A stretch of DNA of 33,591 nt from Novosphingobium sp. (GTDB lineage: Bacteria; Pseudomonadota; Alphaproteobacteria; Sphingomonadales; Sphingomonadaceae), in NCBI GenBank assembly GCA_020446505.1, contig JAGREN010000034.1, forward strand, positions 1-33,591, read 5' to 3'. The notes below the pieces were generated by a model, which was not told where the DNA came from, ran no database searches, and was given only the letters and a program-made list of their open reading frames with translations. The position numbers and the translations under genes were made by a program. Positions 8,093 to 16,502 of the stretch are shown in pieces. The stretch's first letter is position 1. Each line of letters opens with the position of its first letter.

Positions 8093-8536
8093 ATGGAAGC
8101 CAGCGATATTCTCGCGATTCAGCAGTTGAACGCGCGCTACGGCCAGTTCGTGGACGACCATCGCTTCGAGGAACTGGGCGACCTGTTCTGCGCGGACGGC
8201 GTCTGGGAAGCAGGACCGCTGCGCTTTTCCGGCCGTGCCGAAGTGGTCGCCGGATTTCCGGGTATCGAGCCGCCGCAGCCGGGCATGGTCAAGCACCTGA
8301 CATTTCCGGCGGTCGTCGAAGGCGAGGGTGATGAGGCTCGGGTCTGGGCCGATGCCATCGCGCTGACGGTGGGCGCGCCGGGAGAGCCGTGCCCGGTTGT
8401 CGCCGCTGGACGCTATCACGACGTGCTGCGGCGCGAGCAGGGGCAATGGCGCTTTGCGCACCGCGTATTCGTCTATTCCGGACAGCCGGTTCCGGACGGT
8501 CTGAGCGCCGCCCCGGCTCTCCCGGTATCGGCATGA
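8093..8536 (+). CDS. SnoaL-like (NTF2 fold) protein, copy 2
   Basis: A 147-residue small protein. The start ATG at 8093 has AGAGGA 9-10 bases upstream; the frame is open further 5' but no other start has comparable support. The N-terminal pattern ILAIQQLNARYGQFVDDHRF followed by LGDLFCADGVWE, and RYHDVLRREQGQWRFAHRVF near the end, are the SnoaL_4/NTF2 hallmarks. It lies 68 bases after the isomerase gene and 13 bases before the reductase gene, within the same operon. The substrate is unknown. Confidence 0.8.
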   Translation: MEASDILAIQQLNARYGQFVDDHRFEELGDLFCADGVWEAGPLRFSGRAEVVAGFPGIEPPQPGMVKHLTFPAVVEGEGDEARVWADAIALTVGAPGEPCPVVAAGRYHDVLRREQGQWRFAHRVFVYSGQPVPDGLSAAPALPVSA

Positions 8537-8549
8537 GGAGCGGCAGATC

Positions 8550-9563
8550 ATGGCACTGAGAATTGCACAATGGGCGACAGGCCCGGTCGGCGCGGCGGCG
8601 GCGCGCAAGGTTATCGAGCATCCCGATTTCGAACTCGTCGCCTGCCATGCCTTCGGCGCGGAAAAGGTGGGGCGTGATGTGGGCGACCTGATCGGCCTGC
8701 CGCCAAGCGGCATCAAGGCCACCAACAGGATCGAAGACATCATCGCGGCGAAACCCGACTGCGTGCTCTACATGCCCCTGGTCTGGGACGTGGAAGCGAT
8801 GGCGCAATTGCTCGAAGCGGGGATCAACGTCATCTCGACCGCAAACTACATTACCGGGCGGTCTTACGGTCAGGCAGCGGTGGACCGGCTCGAACAGGCA
8901 GCGCAAAAGGGCGGCGTCACCCTGCATGGCACCGGCATCAATCCCGGCCTCGCCAATGCCTATGCGCTGGCCATGTCTGCCCAATGCGCGGAGTTCAGCC
9001 ACATCAGCGTGCTCGAATCGGTGGACGCCACCGAATATGCCTCCGCCGAAACGTGGATCGCGCTCGGCTATGGCAGCGCGCCCGATACGCCCGGCCTTGC
9101 CGATGCGGCGCGCGAACGTTCGCTTGTATTCGAGGACGCGGTCGAAATGATGGCCGACGGGCTCGGGATCGTACCCGACGAAATCGCCTTCAAGGCAGAG
9201 TTCGGGATCGCGACCAAAGACCTCGCGCTTGGCTATATGGACATTGGCAGGGGCACCGTCTGCGGCCTCAAGATGACCTATTCAGCAGTCGTTGACGGTC
9301 ACGACGCGATCAGCCTTTCGACCATGTGGCGGCTGGGCGATGCCATGGAGCCGGACTGGCAGGGCGAAGGCTACGTCATCGAGATCGAAGGCACGCCCAG
9401 CATCCGCTGTGTGTTCGACCGCGAAGGCGATCCTTCCGGCGGCGGGCTGGTCACGGCCATGTCTGCGGTCCACGCCATCCCTGCTGTCTGCGCCGCCCGG
9501 CCCGGCATCGTGCAGGCATGGGAACTGCCGATGGTGGTTGCAAGACACTGTTACCGGCCCTGA
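8550..9563 (+). CDS. Dihydrodipicolinate reductase-like NAD(P)-dependent dehydrogenase
   Basis: A 337-residue protein with an N-terminal Rossmann motif WATGPVG (residues 8-14) typical of the DapB-like/2,4-diaminopentanoate dehydrogenase-like group. This is followed by CVLYMPLVWDVEAMAQLLEAG and the conserved GTGINPG segment. The group's members have largely uncharacterised substrates and often occur in steroid- and aromatic-degradation clusters of actinobacteria and sphingomonads. It is not likely to be the lysine-pathway DapB, which is shorter and normally lies with other genes. The start is 13 bases after the preceding stop. The operon context suggests an oxidoreductase step on the unknown substrate. 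Confidence 0.8.
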   Translation: MALRIAQWATGPVGAAAARKVIEHPDFELVACHAFGAEKVGRDVGDLIGLPPSGIKATNRIEDIIAAKPDCVLYMPLVWDVEAMAQLLEAGINVISTANYITGRSYGQAAVDRLEQAAQKGGVTLHGTGINPGLANAYALAMSAQCAEFSHISVLESVDATEYASAETWIALGYGSAPDTPGLADAARERSLVFEDAVEMMADGLGIVPDEIAFKAEFGIATKDLALGYMDIGRGTVCGLKMTYSAVVDGHDAISLSTMWRLGDAMEPDWQGEGYVIEIEGTPSIRCVFDREGDPSGGGLVTAMSAVHAIPAVCAARPGIVQAWELPMVVARHCYRP

Positions 9564-9588
9564 CCGGAACCAATCGAGGAGTATCCAG

Positions 9589-10110
9589 ATGAGCGAAGCT
9601 GCCCTTGCAGACCTGCTGGCCAAGCAGGCGATAACCGAGCGCCTCAACGACTATTGCCGGGCTATGGACCGGATCGACGACGATCTGGGTCGTTCGGTCT
9701 TTCACGCCGATGCACCTGCCGATTACGGTCCCAACATCTATCAGGGAACGGGATACGGCTTCATCGACTATGTGCATCAGGCCCATGTCCCGATGATTTC
9801 GACCAACCACAAGATCAGCAACGTCTCGATCACGGTCGATGGCGACCGGGCAGGCAGCGAGACCTATGTCACCATGCACGGCAGGGTACAGGGCGAAGGC
9901 GACACGGTGATGGAGATCCATTCCATCGGCCGGTATCTCGACCAATGGGAAAAGCGCGACGGACAATGGCGCATTGCAAACCGGCGCTATCTCAACACCA
10001 TGGACGAAATGCGCCCGGTCGCCGCGACAATTTCCGCTTTTGAAGGCGCGCGCGACCGCAGCGACCCGAGTTACGCCGTGTTGGGAGCGGGGCAACGGGC
10101 CGAGGCCTGA
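9589..10110 (+). CDS. SnoaL-like (NTF2 fold) protein, copy 3
   Basis: A 173-residue protein of the SnoaL_4 group. Visible features are LAKQAITERLNDYCRAMDRID, then HADAPADYGPNIYQG, then STNHKISNVSITVDGDRAGSETYVTM in 20-residue-scale conserved blocks, and YLDQWEKRDGQWRIANRRYL. The ATG at 9589 has GAGGA with an 8-base spacer. It is the last gene of the five-gene rightward operon, and its stop is 7 bases from the convergent enoyl-CoA hydratase stop. Proteins of this type are often annotated as bile-acid 7-alpha-dehydratase-like or dioxygenase beta-like; neither label can be verified here. Confidence 0.82.
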   Translation: MSEAALADLLAKQAITERLNDYCRAMDRIDDDLGRSVFHADAPADYGPNIYQGTGYGFIDYVHQAHVPMISTNHKISNVSITVDGDRAGSETYVTMHGRVQGEGDTVMEIHSIGRYLDQWEKRDGQWRIANRRYLNTMDEMRPVAATISAFEGARDRSDPSYAVLGAGQRAEA

Positions 10111-10117
10111 GCGGACG

Positions 10118-10870
10118 TCAGCCTTTCTTCGAAAAGGCGGAGAGGCGCTCCCTGTAGTCAGGTGCCATGCCGACGTAGTTGGCTTTTTCGTGCGCGAGCG
10201 CCTCGGCGAGCGGCATGCCCTCGGTGTCGGTCAGCAGCCGCTTGACGCTGCGGTTGGTATGCGCGCTGTTGGCCAGCACCTGCGCAGCGAAGGCGGCCAC
10301 TGCCTCGTCCAGCCCACCCTCCTCGACGACCTGCCAGACGAGCCCCATCTCCAGAGCCTCGTCCGCCTCGACCGTGCGGCTGGTGAACATCATCGACTTG
10401 GCGTTCATCAGGCCAATGCGGCGCGGTAGCCGCTGCGAAATGCCCCAGGTGCCCACGAAGCCCCACTTGCCGTGCGTGTCGGCAAACCGCGCGGAACTGT
10501 CCGCGATCAGCACGTCGCAGCCGAGCGCCAGTTCGAGCCCGCCGGTAAAGCAGATACCGTGGATGGCAGCGACGGTCGGTACCGGCAGGTTGGCCAGCCG
10601 TTCGACAATTTTCTGGTTGGCATGAGGACTGCCGCCGGAGCCGGTGCCGACCCCGCCGAGATCGGCGCCCGCGCTGAAGGCCTTGCCCGCACCGCGCAGC
10701 ACGACGCAGGCGATTGTCTCGTCGTTTTCGATCCGCTCCAGCGCAGCATCGAGCGCAGCGAAGGTCGCGCCATCGAGTGCATTGCGCTTCTCGGGCCGGT
10801 TGAGCGTCAACGTGCACAGCCCCTCGCTGACGGTTACGATCAGCGGTCCGGCTTCACCATCGCTCGCCAT
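10118..10870 (-). CDS. Enoyl-CoA hydratase/isomerase family protein
   Basis: A 250-residue crotonase-fold protein. The oxyanion-hole segments are AFSAGADLGG (about 65-73) and HGICFTGGLELALGCD (about 104-119). Glu113 matches the first catalytic Glu of rat enoyl-CoA hydratase. The second catalytic Glu position (FGQPEILLG in the rat enzyme) aligns with FADTHGKWG, giving His133, so a classical hydratase mechanism is doubtful; isomerase, hydrolase or lyase activity is possible. The start ATG overlaps the aldo/keto reductase stop by one base (TGATG), so the two are translationally coupled. The protein implies that CoA thioesters are processed. Confidence 0.87.
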   Translation of the reverse strand: MASDGEAGPLIVTVSEGLCTLTLNRPEKRNALDGATFAALDAALERIENDETIACVVLRGAGKAFSAGADLGGVGTGSGGSPHANQKIVERLANLPVPTVAAIHGICFTGGLELALGCDVLIADSSARFADTHGKWGFVGTWGISQRLPRRIGLMNAKSMMFTSRTVEADEALEMGLVWQVVEEGGLDEAVAAFAAQVLANSAHTNRSVKRLLTDTEGMPLAEALAHEKANYVGMAPDYRERLSAFSKKG

Positions 10871-11898
10871 CAGTTGGGCAGTCCGAACTCGAAACTGCGA
10901 CCGGTCTCGCCTTCCTTCAAAGGTTCGGCAAGGCCGATGGGCGCCTGCGGGACATAGGGCGCTTCAAGCCGCGCCACTTCCTCGTCCGACAACACGGTAT
11001 CGACCGCGCGGATCGGATCGTCGAGTTGGTGCAGCTTGGTCGCGCCGATGATCGGCGCGGTGACGCCGGGGCGCGACATGAGCCATGCCACCGCGACCTG
11101 GGCTGGGCTCTCGCCGCGCTCCCGCGCCACTTCAGCCAGCGCATCCACCACCGCTTGATCCGAAGGGCGCTGGAACCTGCCGATGCCCCCCGTGACCGAC
11201 TTGGATGTGGCTCGCGTCGTCTTCGCCTCGTGGGTGCCCACTAGACGTCCGCCACCAAGCGGGCTCCACGGAATCATGCCGATGTTTTCCTCGAGGCACA
11301 GCGGTACCATCTCGCGCTCTTCCTCACGGTAGAGCAGGTTGTAGTGGTTCTGCATGGACACGAACCGCGACCGGCCAAGCGCATCGGCGCGCATCAGGTA
11401 CTTGGCGAACTGGTAGGCCGCCATCGAGCTTGCGCCGATATAGAGGATCTTGCCCGCGCTGATCGCGTCGTCGAGCGCGGCGATGGTCTCGTCCATCGGC
11501 GTCGCATAGTCGAAGCGGTGAATCTGGTAGAGATCGATGTAGTCGACCTGCATGCGCTTCAGCACCGCGTCGATGCCCTGCAGGATGTGCTTGCGCGACA
11601 GGCCGACCATGTTCGGCCCCTGCGTCATCGGGGCGAATATCTTGGTCGCCAGCACCACTTCCTCGCGGCGCACGCCGAGCGTGCGGATGGCCCGGCCAAG
11701 AATTTCCTCGCTCTCGCCCCGGCCATAGCCATCGGCGGTATCGAAGAAGTTGATCCCCGCCTCCACCGCCTTGCGGACCATGGCGAGGCTGGCCTCTTCA
11801 TCGATGGTCCAGTCCCACAGCGAGGTGCCGAAGCTCATGCAACCAAGGCACAGGCGCGAGACATGCGCGCCGGTTCCGCCGAGTCTGGTGTATTTCAT
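10870..11898 (-). CDS. Aldo/keto reductase
   Basis: A 342-residue NADPH-dependent oxidoreductase of the AKR superfamily, close to the AKR11/12-like bacterial group. The catalytic tetrad is visible: Asp53 and Tyr58 in FDTADGYGRGESE, Lys86 in VLATKIF, and His127 in LYQIHRFD. The C-terminal PIIGATKLHQLDD is the usual nucleotide-binding segment. The ATG at 11898 is preceded by GGGAGAGG. A longer frame to 12084 reads into the divergent promoter and lacks support. It is the first gene of a two-gene leftward operon and reduces an aldehyde or ketone; the substrate is unknown. Confidence 0.9.
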   Translation of the reverse strand: MKYTRLGGTGAHVSRLCLGCMSFGTSLWDWTIDEEASLAMVRKAVEAGINFFDTADGYGRGESEEILGRAIRTLGVRREEVVLATKIFAPMTQGPNMVGLSRKHILQGIDAVLKRMQVDYIDLYQIHRFDYATPMDETIAALDDAISAGKILYIGASSMAAYQFAKYLMRADALGRSRFVSMQNHYNLLYREEEREMVPLCLEENIGMIPWSPLGGGRLVGTHEAKTTRATSKSVTGGIGRFQRPSDQAVVDALAEVARERGESPAQVAVAWLMSRPGVTAPIIGATKLHQLDDPIRAVDTVLSDEEVARLEAPYVPQAPIGLAEPLKEGETGRSFEFGLPN

Positions 11899-11985
11899 GG
11901 CCCTCTCCCGCGATCGACCGGCCATCGCCTGCGCGCTGAAACCTGACAGTGGTCCGCGGCAGGTTGCACTCGTGGCACTGGGCGC

Positions 11986-11995
11986 GCAAGACTTG
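11986..11995 (+). promoter_or_regulatory. Second GCAAGACTTG motif
   Basis: Identical to the 10-mer at 3016-3025 and placed similarly, 20 bases before the SDR start at 12015. The same 116-bp divergent spacer contains an inverted repeat with arms AACCTG and CAGGTT separated by 14 bases, a further candidate operator. Confidence 0.3.
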
Positions 11996-12014
11996 AGCGG
12001 GAGAGGAAAAGCGA

Positions 12015-12857
12015 ATGGCACAATCGGACGAATTCTGGAGCGGAGCTGCAGTCGTAACCGGGGCGGGATCGGGCCTTGGGGCATCGATGGTGGATCGCTT
12101 CACCTCGGTCGGCATGGCGATCGTCGCACTCGATATTGACGGCGTGCGCGCTCAGGAAACCGCCGACAAGGTGATCGCAGCAGGTGGCCGGGCGATAGCC
12201 ATGGGCGTCAACGTGGCGGATCGCGAAGCGATGGAGAAAGCTGCCAAGGCCGCTGAAGAGGCGTTCGGATGCTGCAACGTGCTGTGCGCCAATGTCGGCG
12301 TGCAGCAGTTCGGCGCCATCGACAAGCTGACCGAGGCGGAGTGGCGCTGGGTGCTCGACGTCAACGTGCTGGGCGTGGTCAACACCGTCGCCGCTTTCCT
12401 GCCGCTGATGCGCAAGTCGTCCGGCAACCGCCGCATCTCGCTGACGGCTTCGTCGTCGGTGCTGTCTCCCGGCGAGCGGCTCGGTGCCTACATCGCGAGC
12501 AAGTTTGCGGTGATGGGCTACGGCGAAACGCTGCGCATGGAACTTGAATCCGAAGGCATCGGCGTTACGCTGTTTATTCCCGCCGGCATGGAATCGCGGC
12601 ATATCGAGAGTAGCCAGCTTGCCAAGCCTGCCGACATCCCCGGTGGTATCATGTCGCAGGACGATCTCGATTTCATGCTTTCGAGCCGCAAGATCGACAC
12701 GGCCTTCCACGTCGCGACGACCGAACACGCGACGCGCAACCTGCTCGAAGACCTTGCCGCCAACCACCGCTATATTGTCAGCCACGGCCAGTATCGCGAC
12801 GAGATCGTCGAGCGCAATGACGACATTCTCGCCTCGTTCGAACGAGGTCAGCGCTAA
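12015..12857 (+). CDS. Short-chain dehydrogenase/reductase (second copy)
   Basis: A 280-residue classical SDR. The Rossmann motif is T15-G-A-G-S-G-L-G22. The NNAG motif is replaced by CANVG (91-95), Asn117 is retained, and Ser146, Tyr159 and Lys163 form the catalytic set. The ATG at 12015 follows GAGAGGA. It differs from the SDR at 2010-2840 and has a longer C-terminal tail that includes HATRNLLEDLAANHRYIVSHG. It is divergent from the aldo/keto reductase and followed at 13 bases by a SnoaL-like gene. It probably oxidises an alcohol or reduces a ketone of the pathway substrate. Confidence 0.88.
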   Translation: MAQSDEFWSGAAVVTGAGSGLGASMVDRFTSVGMAIVALDIDGVRAQETADKVIAAGGRAIAMGVNVADREAMEKAAKAAEEAFGCCNVLCANVGVQQFGAIDKLTEAEWRWVLDVNVLGVVNTVAAFLPLMRKSSGNRRISLTASSSVLSPGERLGAYIASKFAVMGYGETLRMELESEGIGVTLFIPAGMESRHIESSQLAKPADIPGGIMSQDDLDFMLSSRKIDTAFHVATTEHATRNLLEDLAANHRYIVSHGQYRDEIVERNDDILASFERGQR

Positions 12858-12870
12858 GGGAGCCAGCCGC

Positions 12871-13332
12871 ATGGATGACCTGCAGAAGCTGATCGAGACA
12901 GAGGCGATCCGCACCCTGATGGCCCGGCGCGTGCGCTGCATCGACGAGAAGGACTGGGACGGACTGGCCTCGGTCTATTCGGACCAGTGCAAGTCCTGGT
13001 CGTTCGGCGATGCTGCTGGCACTGGCGAGGCGACCATCGGCGGTCGGGCGATTGCCGATGCGACGGCAAAAGTGCTTACCGGCCTCAAGACCGTCCATCA
13101 GGTCCACTTCCCCGAAATCGAGTTCCAGTCGGACACCACGGCGACCGGCATCTGGCCGCTTAACGACGTGCTGGCGAGCGAGAAGGACGGCAAGCGCACC
13201 TGGATGCGCGCCTATGGCCACTACCGGCAAAGCTACGAGAAGACGGACAGGGGCTGGCTGATAACCGAGCACCGGCTGACCCGGCTGCTGGTCGAGAACG
13301 GCGTGGACGATATCGTCAGCGGCTGGGGCTAG
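12871..13332 (+). CDS. SnoaL-like (NTF2 fold) protein, copy 4
   Basis: A 153-residue protein. The pattern LIETEAIRTLMARRVRCIDE then DWDGLASVYSDQC, plus the late YRQSYEKTDRGWLITEHRLT, identifies the SnoaL_4/NTF2 family. The ATG at 12871 is 13 bases after the SDR stop, with an AAGGGAG ribosome site. It probably shares a transcript with the SDR. It is the fourth protein of this fold in 9 kb, and the copies differ enough to suggest separate substrates or steps. Confidence 0.82.
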   Translation: MDDLQKLIETEAIRTLMARRVRCIDEKDWDGLASVYSDQCKSWSFGDAAGTGEATIGGRAIADATAKVLTGLKTVHQVHFPEIEFQSDTTATGIWPLNDVLASEKDGKRTWMRAYGHYRQSYEKTDRGWLITEHRLTRLLVENGVDDIVSGWG

Positions 13333-13576
13333 TGGCAGCTTCGGATCCAGACAAGGCGATCCTCGGTCGCAGCGATCGTGGCATGATGTCTTGATTGGAG
13401 CTTTGCCTGCGGACGAACCTTGCGAGGTAAAATGCCAAGGGTTCGGGTGGCGACGAGTTCAATCGCGGCAGCTTTCAGAAATCCAGAAGTTCGCAGGTCG
13501 TTCTTGGTGGGTGACCGTTCCTGTCTGGTGTTTTCGTGCAGATCGGTTAGGATATTTTGTTCCGATAAAACGAGAA

Positions 13577-13591
13577 GCCTTGCCATAAGGC
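13577..13591. promoter_or_regulatory. Perfect inverted repeat before the TetR gene, candidate operator
   Basis: GCCTT-gccat-AAGGC has 5-base perfect arms and ends 25 bases before the TetR ATG, the normal place for an autoregulatory TetR operator. A looser pair (ATCGG at 13542-13546 and CCGAT at 13562-13566) lies just upstream. I could not find an identical copy before the sulfatase operon. Confidence 0.3.
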
Positions 13592-13616
13592 GCGGAAGAG
13601 GAGGGGCCGGGAGACT

Positions 13617-14195
13617 ATGTTAATCGAGCAACCCAACCACCTGATGCGTCGCCGATGGATCGTCGACACGACGATACAGATTGTTGCCAAGGAAGGTCTC
13701 GAAGCGGCAACGATCAGGCGACTGGCACGAGAGATGTCGTCGAGCACATCAGCCATCACACATTATTTTGCATCCAAGGATGATCTCGTTTTCGAAGCGT
13801 TCCGGGGATTTATCTCTGGCGGAGCGGAGGCATTTCGCCAGGTCTATGCGCGCGATCCGCGGGACATTCTGGGCTACTTGTGTTCTGTTTCCGCAACCAA
13901 TGACGCAACGCTGGATGTGTTCCGGGCATTCATGGAATTCAAACTGCATTCGGCGCGCGTGGAAAGGTTCGCTCTCGAAACACAGGCCTATGCCCACAGG
14001 ATGAGCAGTCGGCTCTCGTTGTTTCTGAAGAACAGTCACCCGCACCTCGATTCCAGCGAAAAGTCGGCGCGCAAGCTCATGGCGATGGTTGAAGGTATCG
14101 GGTCTCAGCGGGTTATTTTGCCGCACAGCTGGTCTCCCGCCGATGTCGAAGGCGAATTCAGGGAAACGCTGACCACGCTCGCGCGGGTTCATTGA
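13617..14195 (+). CDS. TetR family transcriptional regulator
   Basis: A 192-residue regulator. Residues about 12-60 are a TetR_N helix-turn-helix: RRRWIVDTTIQIVAKEGLEA, then TIRRLAREM, then ITHYFASKDDLVFEAF. The rest is a helical ligand-binding domain with no recognisable subfamily motif. The ATG is preceded by AGGAGG (13 or more bases away) and a nearer GGGAG. It lies alone between the SDR/SnoaL pair and the sulfatase operon in the same direction, with a candidate operator in front and a probable terminator behind. It may control itself and the downstream sulfatase module; the effector is unknown. Confidence 0.87.
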   Translation: MLIEQPNHLMRRRWIVDTTIQIVAKEGLEAATIRRLAREMSSSTSAITHYFASKDDLVFEAFRGFISGGAEAFRQVYARDPRDILGYLCSVSATNDATLDVFRAFMEFKLHSARVERFALETQAYAHRMSSRLSLFLKNSHPHLDSSEKSARKLMAMVEGIGSQRVILPHSWSPADVEGEFRETLTTLARVH

Positions 14196-14560
14196 CCGTC
14201 AAGGCACAGGTTTCGTTTTCGCTCATCAGGGATGAACTGCCTCTGGTTCGGACCATGCTGACCCGCAGGAAATTGTAGACCTGGCTTCTGGCGCCAGGGT
14301 TGTTTTGTCCCCTCGGCCAGCACGGGTGTGCGCTTTCACATCCCGCTGTATCGAGGCGAGGGATGCTGCAATAATCCTTCGGCGCGAGCGCGCCTATTTC
14401 TAACACTCTCCTACAGCCCGATTATTTGGCCGGTCGGCATAAGTACTGGGCGTGAAACAGCCGTTTCAATTCGGTCGTGCAACTCTGAATCAGGATTGCG
14501 GTCGCAGTCGGCTCTCCAATACTGGCCAATCAAATGCTGGTCAGGGAGAGAGTGAAAAAC
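14196..14560. other. Intergenic spacer before the sulfatase operon
   Basis: This 365-bp spacer has no convincing gene. It contains a likely terminator (14280-14306) and a 14-bp inverted repeat, GGCGCG-AG-CGCGCC, at 14381-14394 followed by TATTTC. The remaining bases are less GC-rich than the neighbouring genes and should hold the promoter of sulfatase 1, but I could not pick out a confident -35/-10 pair. Confidence 0.6.
14280..14306 (+). terminator. Probable Rho-independent terminator of the TetR gene
   Basis: Stem CCTGGC (14280-14285) pairs with GCCAGG (14293-14298) around a 7-base loop and is followed by the T-rich GTTGTTTT. It sits 84 bases after the TetR stop and would separate that transcript from the sulfatase operon. 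Confidence 0.5.
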
Positions 14561-16441
14561 ATGACCGAGCGGTCAACAATTCGATTGATTGCGCGCGCGG
14601 CGCTGATTGCGTCGACAGTTCCGGCAGTCATGGGGCAGGCTATCGCGCAGGAACCGCCGAAGCAGAGCGTCATCGGCCGCACTTATGCCGAGTCTGTCGA
14701 AGCTCCGTGGCCTGGCCCCGTCATCGCGCGCGGCAAACCCAACATCATCTGGATTCTCCTCGATGATGTCGGGTTCGGTGCCGCAAGCGCGTTTGGCGGA
14801 CCCGTCAATACACCGACCATCGAGCGACTTGCAGCAGACGGTCTGGTCTACTCAAACTTTCACACGACCGGGGTCTGCTCGCCAACTCGCGCAGCGCTGT
14901 TGACTGGCCGCAACCATAACAATGTCGGCATGGGCGCTTTTCCATCCCGTATCCTGGGTGCGAACTTCCCCGGATATGATGGCGTACTCAAGCCGGAAGA
15001 CGGCACCGTCGCCGAATATCTTCGCGATGCCGGTTACTCGACCTATGCGCTCGGCAAGTGGCATCTCACGCCAGGGCCGGAAGGAACCATCCTGGGGCCG
15101 TTCGACCGATGGCCTTCAGGCAAGGGCTTCCAGCACTTTTACGGCTTTCTCGGAGGTGCGACGGATCAATACAAGCCCGGTCTGATCGAAGATCAACGGC
15201 CTGTGAAGACCGATGGCAGCCACCTCAACAAGCTGCTGGTCGACAAGGCGATTTCCTACATCGACGAGCAAAGGGCGATCAGCCGCGAAAAGCCCTTTTT
15301 CATGTATTTTGCGACGGGCGCGACCCATGCGCCTCACCAGGTCGACGAAGCGTGGATCGCGAAATACCGCGGCAAATTCGACAAGGGTTGGGACGTTGTC
15401 CGCCAGGAGATTTTCGCCCGCCAGAAGAAAATGGGCATCGTGCCTGCCGACGCGAAGCTGCCACCACGCAATCCGCGCGTGGAGGCATGGGCCAATCTGA
15501 GCGCGCCGCAGAAGAAGGTCTATGCCCGCTTCATGGAGGCCTTTTCAGGCTTCCTTGAATATACCGATGCCGAGTTGGGACGCCTCGTCGACCATCTGGA
15601 GGAGACCGGGCAACTCGACAACACGATGATCTATCTCATCGTGGGCGACAATGGTGGCAGCCGCGATGGCGGTCCCAACGGTTTCATCCATGGCGACATG
15701 ACCATGCCCAGCAAGGACAACGCCGGGCAGATTGAGGAATTGGTCGAGCACTTCGACGATCTCGGGACAAGGCGCACCGAGTCCAACTATCCGATTGGCT
15801 GGTCACAAGCCACGAATACGCCGTTCCGGGACTGGAAGGGGGATGCAAATTCCGAGGGCGGAACGCGCAACCCCATGATCCTGTTTGCGCCCGGCAGGGT
15901 GAAGCATGGCGTCCGGACACAGTACAGCCACGTCATCGACATGCTTCCCACCACGCTTGAGGCAGTGGGAATCAAGACGCCGGCCAAAGTGGCCGGAATC
16001 GAGCAGACGCCGGTCCAGGGAACCAGCCTCGCTTACAGTTTCGACAATGCGAAAGCGCCGACCCGGCACACCACGCAGTATTACTATCTCTTCGGGTCCG
16101 GAGCGATTGTGAAGGATGGCTGGAAGGCCAGCTTCCAGTACCGGCCGGACGGGCTCGACACCATTTTCCTGACCTATCCGCTGCCAGGCAAGATTCCCGA
16201 CAATGCCGGCAAGGAAGAGTGGGAACTCTACAACCTCAACAGCGACTTCAACGAGATCAATGACCTGGCAGCCAAAATGCCCGGGAAGTTGGCGGAAATG
16301 AAGCAGGCGTTCGAACGCGAAGCGCAAGCCAACAAGCTCTACCCGCTGATCAACTGGAGCGACATCTGGAATCGCACCAACTGGAAGGCGTTTACGGAAC
16401 AGACAAGCGTCTACGATCGTCCTCGCGAAGATCAAAAATAA
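14561..16441 (+). CDS. Sulfatase 1 (arylsulfatase family, exported)
   Basis: A 626-residue formylglycine-dependent sulfatase. A Sec-type signal peptide (hydrophobic IARAALIASTVPAVMG, cut near AIA-QE at residue 29) places it in the periplasm. Metal ligands Asp68-Asp69 lie in LLDDVGFG. The formylglycine site is C106-S-P-T-R110. Lys166 and His168 are in GKWHL; THAPH and VGDNGG follow. The start at 14561 has GGAGAG upstream; an in-frame ATG at 14534 has none. It hydrolyses a sulfate ester of unknown identity. First gene of the sulfatase module, 61 bases before the TonB receptor gene. Confidence 0.92.
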   Translation: MTERSTIRLIARAALIASTVPAVMGQAIAQEPPKQSVIGRTYAESVEAPWPGPVIARGKPNIIWILLDDVGFGAASAFGGPVNTPTIERLAADGLVYSNFHTTGVCSPTRAALLTGRNHNNVGMGAFPSRILGANFPGYDGVLKPEDGTVAEYLRDAGYSTYALGKWHLTPGPEGTILGPFDRWPSGKGFQHFYGFLGGATDQYKPGLIEDQRPVKTDGSHLNKLLVDKAISYIDEQRAISREKPFFMYFATGATHAPHQVDEAWIAKYRGKFDKGWDVVRQEIFARQKKMGIVPADAKLPPRNPRVEAWANLSAPQKKVYARFMEAFSGFLEYTDAELGRLVDHLEETGQLDNTMIYLIVGDNGGSRDGGPNGFIHGDMTMPSKDNAGQIEELVEHFDDLGTRRTESNYPIGWSQATNTPFRDWKGDANSEGGTRNPMILFAPGRVKHGVRTQYSHVIDMLPTTLEAVGIKTPAKVAGIEQTPVQGTSLAYSFDNAKAPTRHTTQYYYLFGSGAIVKDGWKASFQYRPDGLDTIFLTYPLPGKIPDNAGKEEWELYNLNSDFNEINDLAAKMPGKLAEMKQAFEREAQANKLYPLINWSDIWNRTNWKAFTEQTSVYDRPREDQK

Positions 16442-16502
16442 CGCACTGAATCAACACAGTAAAAAAGACAAAGATCGACCGGGCAGGTCGGAAGGGGGAC
16501 AA

